Counted from the first letter of the stretch, positions 40,856 through 59,952 are shown. The stretch: 64,000 bases of DNA from Leptospira ainlahdjerensis (GCF_016919175.1 NZ_JAFFPU010000029.1:1-64000), one strand, 5' to 3'. Made by a program: numbers and translations. Notes: generated by a model not told the origin, from the letters alone.

Positions 40856-41167
40856 TTCCTTTCTCCAAAAAAGTTTTTCTTTGTTTGTTTCTTATGAATT
40901 CTTCCGGAGGAATGTGCCAAATTTTTGGGAATTAAATTCGTTTTTTGTGAAGAAGAATGGAAAACGTTACTGGGAAACGGTGAATATTTAGAAGTAGGAT
41001 TTCGGAAAGTCGAGTGTAAAGAAGAATCTTTTGAAAGCAGATTTTGTTATAGTGTCGATGGGATTTTCAAAAAATTCTTACAAGATCCAAGGTGTCTTTC
41101 CTGGAGTTTTCTTTTTTTGTGTTCCGAAAGTTTCCAGGAAAGCGCGATCTTTAGCTCGGTGATTTAT
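40856..41167. other. Intergenic region upstream of the 370-aa lipoprotein gene
   Basis: Between two minus-strand genes. A TTG-initiated plus-strand frame from 40925 looks partly coding-like but has no RBS and runs into pepN, so it is not called. No repeat or RNA gene seen. Confidence 0.4.
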
Positions 41168-43693
<2,526 letters not shown>

Positions 43694-43708
43694 TCTATTG
43701 TTTTTCCT

Positions 43709-44965
43709 TTACATGATGTCTTTGAGTTCCATCTTTCGAAGCCGAGGAGCGATCGCTCCCACAAAACCGACCGTCAAAAGTGTGAGCGCTCCTCCGGCTA
43801 CGATCGATCTGCGGATTCCCAACCATTCGGCTGTAACTCCGGATTCGAATTCTCCGATTTCGTTCGAGGAGCCGATGAAGATGTGATTCACCGCGGAAAC
43901 CCTTCCTCTCATGTGATCAGGGGTGTGCATCTGCACGATCGTATGTCGGATTACGACGCTGACCATGTCAAAAGCGCCCGCCGCCATGAGACAGAGAAAC
44001 GCAATTCTCCAGTCGGTCGAAAAACCGAAAAGAACGATACAAATTCCGAAACCAAAAACGCAGGAAAGTAGAATCCAACCCGAATTTTTTTTGGGAGGTC
44101 TTGCAGCGATAAAAAACGCGCACAAAACGGCTCCGAATCCTTGCGCCGAACGAAGGATCCCGAAGATCTCAGGGCTCTGACCCAAAATTCTTTCCGTAAA
44201 GGAAGGAAGAAGAGCGACCGCTCCTCCGAAAAGAACCGCAAAAAGGTCGAGAGAAATCGCTCCAAGAATGATTTGATGGCTGGAAACGAATTTCCAGCCG
44301 GAGCTGAGACTTTGCCAGATCGTTTCACCGATCTCCGGTTTTTCGGGAACGGGTTGGCTTCTTACGAGAAGCATCATTAAAAAACCGGAGCTCATCAAAA
44401 GCAGATCCACGGAATAGGCGAAATTAAGACCGAGCACGATCAACATTCCTCCGGTCAAAGGACCAAGAACCAAAGACGTTTGCCAAGCGATTCCGCTCCA
44501 AGTCGCCGAGTTTGGAAACGTTTCCTTGTCCACGAGCTGGGTTTGAAAAGCGGCGACCGCCGGATTGAGAAAACCTCTTGCGATTCCAGAAAGAAAGATT
44601 ACGCAGTAGATAGGATAAACTCCGAAGTCCCTGATTACCCATTCCATATTAGGAACCACTAATATAAGAAGAAGGAGGGAGCAGATGGAAAGAAGTCCGA
44701 GCGCGGAGGAGACGATTCTTTTTCTAGGAAACGAGTCGATGATGAGGCCCGAAAAAAGAGCCATAGAAATCGAAGGGATCGCTTCCGTAAGGCCGATAAA
44801 ACCTACGTGAAGATTGCTTCCCGTTAGGTGATACATCTGCCAACCGACGACGGTGGTTTGGATGCTGATGGAAAGAGTCACCATAAATTTACCGAGAAGA
44901 AAAGAGCGGAAATCGGCGATTCTCAGAGCTTGAAAGGGATCGTGTTTTTTTTGTGTTTGAGTCAT
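43709..44965 (-). CDS. MFS transporter (EntS/DUF894-like)
   Basis: A 418-aa protein with about 12 membrane segments. The start [42 protein letters not shown], the loop DSFPRKRIV and [24 protein letters not shown] resemble the MFS_3/EntS-like group of exporters. It may export small molecules; the substrate is unknown. It begins 3 nt after the NUDIX gene stop and lies 15 nt before pepN. Confidence 0.88.
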   Translation of the reverse strand: MTQTQKKHDPFQALRIADFRSFLLGKFMVTLSISIQTTVVGWQMYHLTGSNLHVGFIGLTEAIPSISMALFSGLIIDSFPRKRIVSSALGLLSICSLLLLILVVPNMEWVIRDFGVYPIYCVIFLSGIARGFLNPAVAAFQTQLVDKETFPNSATWSGIAWQTSLVLGPLTGGMLIVLGLNFAYSVDLLLMSSGFLMMLLVRSQPVPEKPEIGETIWQSLSSGWKFVSSHQIILGAISLDLFAVLFGGAVALLPSFTERILGQSPEIFGILRSAQGFGAVLCAFFIAARPPKKNSGWILLSCVFGFGICIVLFGFSTDWRIAFLCLMAAGAFDMVSVVIRHTIVQMHTPDHMRGRVSAVNHIFIGSSNEIGEFESGVTAEWLGIRRSIVAGGALTLLTVGFVGAIAPRLRKMELKDIM

Positions 44966-44968
44966 CGT

Positions 44969-45547
<579 letters not shown>

Positions 45548-45773
45548 AGAGTACCGCTTTTTTGAAAACGATTGCGGCTTCGGAATTGAATTCCGAAAAG
45601 ACCGAGGAAGAGTTTCTTTTCTTGGAGATCATTTCGTTTTTTCGACCGGGGAGAATTTGCCGAATTTTTCCGAGAGAAGATCCGAAGACAAGTGTTGGAT
45701 CCAATTTGAGCGTCCTTTGTTTTTGATTCCGGCCAAGAATCCCCGGAGGGAATTCGAAAGGAGAAGCGTTTTT

Positions 45774-45928
45774 GTAGGAGTTCCTACAAAAAAAGCGGGG
45801 GAGCTTTGTGCTTGCAAAATTAGAATTTCGTGATAGAGAAAAATCCCCCGAGTTTTCCCGCCACCTCTCCTCCACCACCCAATCAGGGTGGGGCGCGCGC
45901 ATTTGACGGAGGGTGTCGGAATTCCGAC
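45774..45928. repeat. Dispersed intergenic element (about 155 bp), copy 1
   Basis: The element is bounded by GTAGGA-GT-TCCTAC (45774-45787) and GTCGGA-AT-TCCGAC (45915-45928). Inside are CTTGC-AAAA, AATTTCGTGATA, TTTTCCCGCCACC and a hairpin CCACCC-AATCA-GGGTGG followed by GGGCGCGCG. The same order and length recur at 63190-63338. A third palindrome, GTCGGAACTCCGAT, follows at 46035. Reading frames through it are not genes. Confidence 0.75.
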
Positions 45929-46126
45929 AAAGTTTCTGTTGGTCTTGTTTTTTGAGGGGAACCAGGCGCATTCTCGTCTCCATTCTTTTCAGACCTCTCT
46001 TTTTCTCCAAGAGAGAAATCGGAGAAAGAAGAAGGTCGGAACTCCGATTCTTGTCGTTTGTTCTTTAGGATTCCAAGCGTACAGGATTGACAGAATCCTT
46101 CCCGCCCTAATTATGTCCCATGTCCC

Positions 46127-48151
46127 ATGAAGCTCAATCCTGAACAGGAAAAAGCGGTCCGCCACGTAGACGGACCGATTCTAATATTTGCCGGAGCCGG
46201 ATCCGGAAAAACCCGTGTAATTTCGAATCGAATCGCACATTTGATCGAGAACGCCGGAGTATCCGCCGGAAAGATCGTCGCGCTTTCTTTTACAAACAAG
46301 AGCGCGAGAGAAATGGAGGAACGGGTTCGGAAGATGATCCCGAGACAGAAGTTAAAAGGAATCGTTCTCTCCACGTTTCATTCCCTCGGCCTCAACATCC
46401 TAAAAAAACACATCGGGCTTATCGGGTACAAACATCCTTTTCTTCTTCTGAACCAAAACGATCAGGAAGGTTTCGTAACTACATTATTGATTGCGAATAA
46501 AGTAGAACTCAAAAAAACCAAGGTTTCCGAGATTCTCGGGAAAATTTCCAGGATCAAAAATTCGGGCCCGAGTTATAGGGAGTATCTGGATTCTTCCCTT
46601 GTGGAATCGGATCAAATCGCGAATCTGATCTATGACAGTTATCAGAATTCACTCAAAGAACAGAATTCCTTGGACTTTGACGATCTCATTCTTCTTCCGG
46701 GTCTTTTGTTGAAAGAATTTCAAGAAGTAAGGGAAGAATATCACAAGAAGTTTCAATACTTCATGGTCGACGAGTTTCAAGATACGAACCAAACTCAGTA
46801 CACTTTTTTAAGAGCGCTTATGGGAGAGAATCGAAATCTCTGCGTCGTAGGCGACGACGATCAGTCCATCTACGCGTTTCGAGGATCCGACCTCAGTTTG
46901 ATTCTCAACTTCGAACAGGACTTTCCGGAAAGCAACGTTGTGCGTCTTTTGGAGAATTATCGTTCGACCCAAGTCATCATCCAAGGAGCGAATTCGCTTA
47001 TCAAAAACAATCTTTCGAGAAGATCGAAGGAGCTTTTCTCTTCCATTCCCGGAGGAAGAAAGATTCGTTATATAGAAAGAATGGACGAAAAGGACGAAGC
47101 CTCTTACGTCGTGGATAGTATCCGGGAAGAAATCATCAAGGAAGCAAGAATCGGAAGTCAGATCGCGATTCTATTTCGAACGAATTTTCAGACCAGACCT
47201 TTCGAGGAAGAACTTAGAAGTAGATCGATTCCTTACAAGTTGATCGGAGGATATAACTTCTTCGATCGAAAGGAAGTCCGGGATATGATTTCCTACATTC
47301 GTCTCATCGCAAACACGAGAGACGATGCGTCTCTTCTCCGTGTTTTGAACTATCCGAAACGAGGCATCGGACCCGGAAGTATCTCTCTGATTCACGAAAA
47401 AGCGGGACATCAAAAGGAATCCTTATATGAGATTCTTTTTCGAGTCTGCGAATCTCCCGATTTTATTCCGGGATTACAAAAAAAGATTCAATCTGAAATT
47501 TATAATTTTGTAAACCTTATCGAACGAACCAAAAAGAAATTCGCGACAATGCCGAAGATGTATCTCGCCTTTCGAGAGTTCATTCAAGAAGTGGGAATCG
47601 AAAAAGAAATTCTCCTCGAAGAGAAAGACGAAAAGATCGCAAAAGCTCGGACCTTCAATCTTTCCGAACTCGTAAACATGATGTCCTACTTTGAGGAGAA
47701 TCATGATTCTCCCGAAAAGCCGACCCTCTTTGATTTTATAAATCGACTCAATCTTCTTATGGAAGACGAGACTCCTTCGGACGACGATAAGGAAGACAAT
47801 CGGGTTCAGCTTCTCACGATTCATCAGTCCAAAGGTCTCGAGTTTGACTCGGTTTATGTCGCAGGATTGGAAGAAGGGATCTTGCCTAACTCTCGAGTGC
47901 TAACCGAAGAATCCTCCGTAGACGAGGAGAGGCGTCTTCTCTATGTGGCTATGACCCGAGCGAGGAAGCATTTATGCTTGACAGGGGCCGCAAATCGACG
48001 CAAATTTGGGGAGCAGATGGCTACCCAGGCTTCTCGGTTTCTTACTGAGATCGATCCCGAGACTTTGGACTGGGTTTCCAATGAAGAATCCAGAGAGCAG
48101 GAGACGGCAGACTTCTTCGCTGAACTGGAAAAATTGAAAACAGGATCGTAG
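46127..48151 (+). CDS. UvrD/Rep/PcrA-family DNA helicase
   Basis: A 674-aa superfamily 1 helicase. Motif I is AGAGSGKT (residues 22-29), Ia is LSFTNKSAREMEERV, II is VDEFQDTNQTQY, III is VVGDDDQSIYAFRGS, IV has VRLLENYRST, V/VI are LLTIHQSKGLEFDSVYVAGLEEG and LYVAMTRARKHLCL. Such enzymes unwind DNA 3' to 5' in repair and replication restart; the closest named relatives are PcrA, UvrD and Rep, and I cannot choose among them. There is no clear RBS. The TPR lipoprotein gene starts 1 nt after its stop. Confidence 0.92.
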   Translation: MKLNPEQEKAVRHVDGPILIFAGAGSGKTRVISNRIAHLIENAGVSAGKIVALSFTNKSAREMEERVRKMIPRQKLKGIVLSTFHSLGLNILKKHIGLIGYKHPFLLLNQNDQEGFVTTLLIANKVELKKTKVSEILGKISRIKNSGPSYREYLDSSLVESDQIANLIYDSYQNSLKEQNSLDFDDLILLPGLLLKEFQEVREEYHKKFQYFMVDEFQDTNQTQYTFLRALMGENRNLCVVGDDDQSIYAFRGSDLSLILNFEQDFPESNVVRLLENYRSTQVIIQGANSLIKNNLSRRSKELFSSIPGGRKIRYIERMDEKDEASYVVDSIREEIIKEARIGSQIAILFRTNFQTRPFEEELRSRSIPYKLIGGYNFFDRKEVRDMISYIRLIANTRDDASLLRVLNYPKRGIGPGSISLIHEKAGHQKESLYEILFRVCESPDFIPGLQKKIQSEIYNFVNLIERTKKKFATMPKMYLAFREFIQEVGIEKEILLEEKDEKIAKARTFNLSELVNMMSYFEENHDSPEKPTLFDFINRLNLLMEDETPSDDDKEDNRVQLLTIHQSKGLEFDSVYVAGLEEGILPNSRVLTEESSVDEERRLLYVAMTRARKHLCLTGAANRRKFGEQMATQASRFLTEIDPETLDWVSNEESREQETADFFAELEKLKTGS

Positions 48152-48152
48152 A

Positions 48153-48797
48153 ATGGCTTTAGATAAAAAAATACTGACTCTGGTAACAATACTCGTTCTC
48201 ACCGCCTGTGCAAGCGGTCAGAAAACCGTGGATAACGGCGGTTCTCAGGAATCGGCGGTTCGCGCGAAAATTCAGGGAATCGATTCCCAGCTTTCCCTGT
48301 CTTTGGACGAGAAAAAACGTTCTTCTCTCCTCATGGAAAAAGCAAAACTTCTTCTGCAAATTGAATCTTATAAAGAAGCATCGATCGTTTTAAAAGAGAT
48401 CCAAAGTTCGAAAGAAGGAAAGGGTCTGGAACACTTAGACCACTACCTCGGGACCGCGTATCTGGGAATCAACGATACCGAAAACGCGATCGTTCATTTT
48501 AGAAAATCGGAAACCGTGGATAAGAATTACGAGTCCACGACCCGCCGAAAGATGTATGCCAAGGCGCTTTACCAGGAAGAGAAATACGGTCTCGCTCTTG
48601 GGATCTTAGGACGCGCTTCGAGAGAAAAAGACTTTGAAAAAGACATTCTTTTCTACGAAACCGTAGCCAATAGTTTTATGAGAATCAAGGAATTCAAGAG
48701 ATGCCAGATCGTTCTGGAAGAGGGTCTTCAGAAATTTCCGGAAAGCCCGGCTCTGAAAGAGATTCAGGAAAAACTTTCTCAGGTTCTTCCAAGATAA
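48153..48797 (+). CDS. TPR-repeat lipoprotein
   Basis: A 214-aa protein. The signal peptide KKILTLVTILVLTAC has the lipobox LTA|C. The mature part is made of TPR-like helical pairs (about residues 75-205: HYLGTAYLGINDTENAIVHFRKSE, LYQEEKYGLALGILGRAS), which bind other proteins in the envelope. It starts right after the helicase gene. Its 3' end overlaps by 97 bp with the start of the AsmA-like gene, so these two envelope proteins may be made together. Confidence 0.85.
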   Translation: MALDKKILTLVTILVLTACASGQKTVDNGGSQESAVRAKIQGIDSQLSLSLDEKKRSSLLMEKAKLLLQIESYKEASIVLKEIQSSKEGKGLEHLDHYLGTAYLGINDTENAIVHFRKSETVDKNYESTTRRKMYAKALYQEEKYGLALGILGRASREKDFEKDILFYETVANSFMRIKEFKRCQIVLEEGLQKFPESPALKEIQEKLSQVLPR

Positions 48798-51025
48798 TTC
48801 GTTCTTTTTTTCATTTAACCGTCGTTCACCGGGTTTGGCAAAAAGCAAAGTCCTTAGCCCCCGGTGATTTACTTCCCTTTCTCGGATCCTTTTTTCTTTT
48901 TCTAAGAAAAAACAGAAGAATCAAATTTATCCTTATCTCCTTTGTTTTGCTCCTGAGCGCTCATGCGATCGTCGTAGAATCCGTCGGATATTATGTGAGG
49001 ACTCGTCTTTTGGACTTACGAGGTCTCAAAGAACTTTCGCGCAAATTTATCAACCAAGAGCTCGGCCGCGCGGTGACGCTCGGGGTTGTGGAATACGATT
49101 TTCCGAACGCGGTAGTTTTTGAGGATTTTCGGATTTCCTCTGAAGAAGATTTCGCCCTCAATCACATTCTTTTTAGAACAAATAAGATCCAATTCCGTCT
49201 CGGCGGTTTGTGGAAGGGGCAGCCGTATATCAAAGGAATCGTGGTCAAAGATTCTTCCATCAATCTGGATCTACAGGACGCGATCGCCGGAGAATTGATC
49301 GGTTACGTGCAGAAGATCAATATTCCCGAGATACGATTGCTCAACACAACGATTACGATCTCCAAAAGCGGTGAAGAGGTTTTAAACGCAATCAAAGGAA
49401 TTGACATCGTCATCACCAAACAACCGGAAGGTGTGATCGTAAAGGTAAGTGATTCCCTTTTTCCGTTTCCTTATTCGAGATATATCCAGGGAACCTTCGA
49501 GACGAAGTTCAACTCCGAAGAATCCAAAAGTATATTCCATTTTCAGAATGTAAAGGCGGAAAAAATCAGAGGGCTTTATTCTCTATTTGGAAAGATGCTA
49601 CTCACTTCCGGAAAAATTTCCGGAGAATATGAAATTCTCCTCAATGGAAAAAAACTTTCGGTTCGAGGAAAAAATCAGTTCACAAACGTTTCCGGCAAAA
49701 TTCAACAGGAACTTCCTTTAGGTCTGAAAATTCCCGATCTAAAGGACGCGGACTTAATACACGAGATGGATCTCAAACTCGACGAGACCGGAGAAAAACA
49801 AATCCATACGTTTTCCAAAGAAGAGAACCTATTTCGCGTAACCTATGGACTGAATTTAAAGAAACTCGCGGTTTGGGAAATTTATGCGGATTGGAAGAAT
49901 GTAAAAGAATTAAAATCCATCTTTCAGCTTCCGGGTGATTTGGAAATTCTCGAAGGGCAACTCAACCTAAAAGGAAAATGGGAAGAGACCGGGAATTATA
50001 ACGATTGGATCAAAAGCAACGTTTCCTTTAATCTTTTGGGATTTCACTGGAAGGATCCGTTTTTCGACGTTCGTTTGGACCAGGTGATCGCAAGTGTTCT
50101 TCCCGGAAATATTTTGGAATTCAACGCCAAAGGGGCCCTTTTCCAGGAAACCCTGGCCACCTCGATTACGGGTAAAACCGGCTGGAAAAAATCTCCCCGC
50201 GCGAACGGCGCCTTTTTTTATCCTTTTTCAAACGATTGGAAATGGGAATTACAATTGGATCGTATCTCTGTTAAGGATTTTCTTCCCGTATATCATTCTT
50301 GGAAGAATTGGATTCGAACCGATATCCGAACAAGACAGGAAAAGCTCATTCCTGAAATTCGATGGACGAGGACGCCGTTTTATAAATATCTAATGGAGTA
50401 TTTCACTGCCACGATTCACTGGAGGCTCAAGTCTTTTCGAATAAAGGAAAAAGATTTGGGAAGAATTACTCTCGACGGTAAAATCGTACCATTCTTCTCG
50501 CGATTGGATTTGAAAGGATATCAAAATGAAACCCCCTATGCGGAAGGATTTGCGAACTTCACTTTCGGTCAGGACAATCCTTATATGGATTTAAGGATGA
50601 AAGTCGACGAAATGCCTTGGGAGGAACCGGTAAACGGTTTTTGCGGATCCTGGATCATTCCTGAATCGGTGACTTCCGATACAACGATTCGGCTTTTTGG
50701 CGACGATTTTCTGGCGCTTCACAATTCTTTGAATGTTTTGCATAACGTGAGCTTTAATCGTTCCCGATTTCAAGACAAACGCTCCTTACCTCTGAATCTG
50801 CGAGAACCGTTCGACTTCGGTTACGAACACAATCTTTTGCCGACACTTTCGTATTATCGAAATATTTTTTGGAAGAATGAGTCCGCGGATCTTTCGGGTT
50901 ACGGCGCCGTTGAAAACAATCGAATCCGAATCAGTGCAAACGGAAAACTCAACGAAACTTTTATCAGTCGAAAATTTAAGGAGGAAGCAGGGGAATGCAA
51001 ACTGGAATCAATCGGAGACAGATAA
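48701..51025 (+). CDS. AsmA-like envelope protein with N-terminal membrane anchor
   Basis: A 774-aa protein. ATG 48701 is the only ATG, GTG or TTG before the membrane segment (RIKFILISFVLLLSAHAIVV, about residues 73-92), so it is used even though it lies inside the TPR lipoprotein gene; CAAGAG precedes it. After the anchor come long beta-rich stretches (LGRAVTLGVVEYDFPNAVVFEDFRI; GLWKGQPYIKGIVVKDSSINLDL) like AsmA/DUF748 proteins that carry lipids between the membranes. The first 70 residues are Ser/Gly/Lys-rich. The next gene starts 31 nt before its end. Confidence 0.72.
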   Translation: MPDRSGRGSSEISGKPGSERDSGKTFSGSSKIIRSFFHLTVVHRVWQKAKSLAPGDLLPFLGSFFLFLRKNRRIKFILISFVLLLSAHAIVVESVGYYVRTRLLDLRGLKELSRKFINQELGRAVTLGVVEYDFPNAVVFEDFRISSEEDFALNHILFRTNKIQFRLGGLWKGQPYIKGIVVKDSSINLDLQDAIAGELIGYVQKINIPEIRLLNTTITISKSGEEVLNAIKGIDIVITKQPEGVIVKVSDSLFPFPYSRYIQGTFETKFNSEESKSIFHFQNVKAEKIRGLYSLFGKMLLTSGKISGEYEILLNGKKLSVRGKNQFTNVSGKIQQELPLGLKIPDLKDADLIHEMDLKLDETGEKQIHTFSKEENLFRVTYGLNLKKLAVWEIYADWKNVKELKSIFQLPGDLEILEGQLNLKGKWEETGNYNDWIKSNVSFNLLGFHWKDPFFDVRLDQVIASVLPGNILEFNAKGALFQETLATSITGKTGWKKSPRANGAFFYPFSNDWKWELQLDRISVKDFLPVYHSWKNWIRTDIRTRQEKLIPEIRWTRTPFYKYLMEYFTATIHWRLKSFRIKEKDLGRITLDGKIVPFFSRLDLKGYQNETPYAEGFANFTFGQDNPYMDLRMKVDEMPWEEPVNGFCGSWIIPESVTSDTTIRLFGDDFLALHNSLNVLHNVSFNRSRFQDKRSLPLNLREPFDFGYEHNLLPTLSYYRNIFWKNESADLSGYGAVENNRIRISANGKLNETFISRKFKEEAGECKLESIGDR

Positions 51026-51408
51026 TTCTCATTTCTTCCGGGGTCGTGCTTACGATCCTATTATGTTTTGGAATCTATCTTTATTTTTTCGGATCCGCGG
51101 ATCAAAAATTCGGCTCCGACTCCTCGACAAAAATCGATCTGATCGGAACCTGGAGAGTGGCACCGATCCATCCATTAGTTCAAATTCGTTTCTTAAGCGA
51201 AAAGGAAGCGGTTCTTTTGGAAGAGGAAAAGGAAACCAAATTATTTCTTCTGGAAGACGGGGAAGGGCTTCAACTCAGAAGAAGAGGAGAAGAAACCCCA
51301 AGCGGTTACTTTTTATTTCGCGAACTCAAATCCAATACGTGGCAAGGACTTTGGGGAGAAGACCTCGTCGTCTTAAAAAGAATCTCCGCCGAAAACAATT
51401 CGCGTTAG
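50995..51408 (+). CDS. Small membrane-anchored protein (137 aa)
   Basis: The start at 50995 has AAGGAGGAAG upstream and overlaps the end of the AsmA-like gene. One membrane segment (QIILISSGVVLTILLCFGIYLYFF) is followed by a short periplasmic domain that looks like a small beta barrel (LIGTWRVAPIHPLVQIRFLSEKEAVLLEEEKETKLFLLEDGEG). This resembles a lipocalin-like or copper-resistance-like fold only loosely. No function is assigned. It is the last gene of this plus-strand group. Confidence 0.72.
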   Translation: MQTGINRRQIILISSGVVLTILLCFGIYLYFFGSADQKFGSDSSTKIDLIGTWRVAPIHPLVQIRFLSEKEAVLLEEEKETKLFLLEDGEGLQLRRRGEETPSGYFLFRELKSNTWQGLWGEDLVVLKRISAENNSR

Positions 51409-51577
51409 TCTTACAAGTTTATTTGTAATAGAATTTTGCCGTTAGGACAAAGGGGTTTCATCGTAAAAAAGATTTGTCGCGGACTTTTTAAGCCCGTTCC
51501 AAGCGTTCCAAGTTGGAAATCACGCGAAAGTATTTTTTTCCTAATTTTTGACGGAATTCCGATGGAAAAACTTTTTT

Positions 51578-53645
<2,068 letters not shown>

Positions 53646-53651
53646 TAAATT

Positions 53652-53894
53652 TTAGTCCGAGGAAGAAGCGGAAGAGGTCGGGGAACCGGAGGATTCTCCG
53701 GAGCCGCTTTTTTTGTAATCGGTAACGTAGAATCCGGTTCCTTTGAAGATGATCCCGGACCCGTTGGAAATCATTCGATCAACTTCCCCTTTTTTTCCGC
53801 AGAGGGGACAATCCTGGATCGGATCGTCCTTCATAGAATGAAATTTCTCGAACGTTTGTCCGCAGGCTTTACATTTATAGTCGTATGTCGGCAT
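53652..53894 (-). CDS. FmdB-type zinc-ribbon protein
   Basis: An 80-aa protein. It has MPTYDYKCKACGQTFE and DCPLCGKKGEVDRMIS, two CxxC knuckles of the FmdB/regulatory zinc-ribbon family, then GIIFKGTGFYVTDYKK and a Ser/Gly tail. This matches known FmdB domains of about 70 aa. The role of the family is unclear. It lies 6 nt upstream of lpxI on the same strand. Confidence 0.88.
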   Translation of the reverse strand: MPTYDYKCKACGQTFEKFHSMKDDPIQDCPLCGKKGEVDRMISNGSGIIFKGTGFYVTDYKKSGSGESSGSPTSSASSSD

Positions 53895-53936
53895 ATTGAG
53901 TCTCTCTATTAGAATTTTCTAATTTATCATTTATAG

Positions 53937-55370
53937 TCACGGAATAAACTTGAACTGAAAAACGCTCACACTCGAATCTCCGTTCTCTCTCGCCATCGGA
54001 AGACAAAGCCTCCATCGAATTCCGGAACTCATGTCGATCGGTTCCAGGGAATCGATTCCCGAAAGAACTTTTTTTTCCGAGAGCGTAAGCCCGCTGTTAA
54101 TGCTCGAACCGGCGCTTTGTATATTTAGACGAAATCTCTTTTTAGAAAAATTATCCCCGGTGATATAACGGTTTCGATTGATGGAAATGCTTTCCTTATC
54201 GATTTCAATTTCAAACGCCTTGTTTAGATCCCCGGGCGAACCGGCGAACAAAGTAAAGACGGGAATACTTTCGTCTCCGCCCAAAAAGGAAACGTAAAAT
54301 TCCAAATCGCGAAAAGGTTCCTCTACGGAACGACAAATAAAATCATATTTGTTTTTGGAAGAATGAAGAACGATTCCGATATCGCCGTCTAACGCGATTT
54401 TTTCGGTTGTATGGTATTCTCCCTGAAATCCGAAAGGAGGAGAGGATTCTTTCCAGGTTTCGAAATCCCAAACGGGAGCTCGATCCAAAGCGCGAAAGGA
54501 TTCTTCCATCGTTTGAGAGATGGTTAGATCGGGAGAAACGGTTTTTAAGAATCCGGAGAAGATCCAGCCGACCGCGCCGTTTCGTGGATCGAGGACTTGG
54601 TTCCAGTTTCCTCTTTTACCTGCGATCGTTTCGGTGCGGGAATCCCGGTCCAAAATAAAAACGGTTTCTCCTCCCTTGAATTGAAACGCAATCGGGTTCT
54701 CGGTTCCGGGGCCCGTTCTTACGTTTAGATTCTTTCCTTCGATTTCCGCCTTACTCGCGCTAAATGGAGAATCTTCTCTTCCCGAAAAGTATTCAAGAAG
54801 TTTGGAAAGTTTCGCTCTTCCATTCTCATCCAATTCTTTCGCAGATCCGGACGCGAGCGATTTGAGCAGAGCCTGGTTGTATTCGTTGTAAAGCGGAAGA
54901 GGGTTGGATGAAATCAGTTTCGTGAGATGGCGGGAAAGAATATCGGAAGTCTCGTATTCTGCGCCGAGAGTTAATTTTTTACAAAGAGCTCTTGTTTTGA
55001 GAAAAGAGCCGTCCGGAAGAAAGGAAAAAAATCTATCTTCAAACGTATAGATCGTTCTTCCGGAAACTTCCCGTTTGGAAAATTTGAGCCCCGATTTTTC
55101 GGAGAATTTCTGTGTGAGTTTTTCTTTTTTTTCGGCGGGAAGAATCAACAAGGAAGAATTAAATTCCGCAAGCGCCATCGAAGCAAAGGAGTAGTCCTCT
55201 AAATCCGGGTCTTTCTTTTTTAAGACCTCAAAGATCACGTCCTCCCAGTTTCCTTTGGAAAAATTCTTATAAACCGAATCGGTTTTCCGAGTCAGGAATT
55301 TCCAGGTAAGAAAACCGAAAAGAATCGTAACAAAAACGGCGCCGAGGAAAACAAAAAAACTCTTTCTCAA
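53937..55370 (-). CDS. Membrane-anchored protein with bacterial SH3 domain
   Basis: A 477-aa protein with an N-terminal membrane segment (SFFVFLGAVFVTILFGFLTW). Residues about 207-275 are a bacterial SH3 domain (GKNLNVRTGPGTENPIAFQF, GGETVFILDRDS, NWNQVLDPRNGAVGWIFSGFL), which usually binds peptidoglycan. The C-terminal 200 residues look like a beta-sandwich (GDIGVVLHSSKNKYDFI; RDLEFYVSFLGGDESIPVF). It is 19 nt downstream of the TolC-like gene in the same direction. Function unknown; an envelope role is likely. Confidence 0.8.
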   Translation of the reverse strand: MRKSFFVFLGAVFVTILFGFLTWKFLTRKTDSVYKNFSKGNWEDVIFEVLKKKDPDLEDYSFASMALAEFNSSLLILPAEKKEKLTQKFSEKSGLKFSKREVSGRTIYTFEDRFFSFLPDGSFLKTRALCKKLTLGAEYETSDILSRHLTKLISSNPLPLYNEYNQALLKSLASGSAKELDENGRAKLSKLLEYFSGREDSPFSASKAEIEGKNLNVRTGPGTENPIAFQFKGGETVFILDRDSRTETIAGKRGNWNQVLDPRNGAVGWIFSGFLKTVSPDLTISQTMEESFRALDRAPVWDFETWKESSPPFGFQGEYHTTEKIALDGDIGIVLHSSKNKYDFICRSVEEPFRDLEFYVSFLGGDESIPVFTLFAGSPGDLNKAFEIEIDKESISINRNRYITGDNFSKKRFRLNIQSAGSSINSGLTLSEKKVLSGIDSLEPIDMSSGIRWRLCLPMARENGDSSVSVFQFKFIP

Positions 55371-55389
55371 GTCCTACCCCGGCTTTGCA

Positions 55390-56967
<1,578 letters not shown>

Positions 56968-57013
56968 TTCGAACCTCCCTCAGTTCTGGAACCCTTGTTA
57001 GAATAGACCCCGG

Positions 57014-57889
<876 letters not shown>

Positions 57890-57901
57890 GTGTGTTCTCT
57901 C

Positions 57902-59079
<1,178 letters not shown>

Positions 59080-59531
59080 AACCTTCATTGAACTTAGTTC
59101 AGTGCTTTTAGTAGGAGGAACAGTTTTCTCTAAATTTATAATGTTTTCGGCGGGAACTTTGGTGTCAGTAAAAAATTCGGAAGAATCTTCGTTTGAGGGT
59201 CGGGATTCCATTTGCTTGTGCCTTCTGTTTTTTTTGAGTCAGAAATCGGTTGGGTTTTGGAAAAGGATTTTTGGAGTAGAATCTTGGGCTGGGGAGTTCC
59301 TACGTTTTCGGGTTCCTTAGGGATTTTTGGTTGGAGAATTGGCATTTCAGTTTTGCTTGAGGATTGGTTCGTGAAACGAAATTTTGTGGGAACTCCCATT
59401 TTAGGGTTTCGTATTGGGAAAAGCAGGTTTTGATTTTGGAATCTAGGAACTCCCCTAAAAGATGTGCTTAAAAAATAACCACTGCGATTGGTACGGATTT
59501 GTTTCCAGAAAAAGAAAACAGTTCCTCTAAC

Positions 59532-59621
59532 AAAAGAAAGGCTCAGATTAAAACGTGGGAACTCCTATCCAAAGACTCGGGCTGGTAAAAAGAAGCTTTG
59601 CTTTAGAACGTGAGAACTCCC
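59532..59621. repeat. 90-bp direct duplication, first copy
   Basis: It matches 59695-59785 with roughly eight substitutions and a 1-nt indel, including both embedded GTGGGAACTCC and GTGAGAACTCCC motifs. The copies are offset by 163-164 bp. Confidence 0.85.
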
Positions 59622-59694
59622 GCACTAAGACGATGCCTAACTCAAAAGCGACCGATCTTGATTTTCTCCCAAAAGAGGAACAGTTTTCTTTGCA

Positions 59695-59785
59695 AAAAGA
59701 AAGGATCAGATTAAAACGTGGGAACTCCTATCCAAAGACCCGGGTTGGTAAAAAGGAGCTTTGATTTTAAAACGTGAGAACTCCC
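59695..59785. repeat. 90-bp direct duplication, second copy
   Basis: Counterpart of 59532-59621; see that entry for the alignment. The duplication suggests the region grows by repeat-mediated copying. Confidence 0.85.
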
Positions 59786-59952
59786 ATTCAAAGAGGTCCT
59801 AAAAAAAATCGGACCTGTAAGGTTGAAAAAACGCGATCTAACCAAAAAAAACTCTTAAAAAAAAAGTAGGAACTCCACATAAAAGGAACTCTTTTCCAAA
59901 AGGTTCTCCAGATTCTTCAGAAACATCTAAAAAAAGTAGGAACTCACACGTA

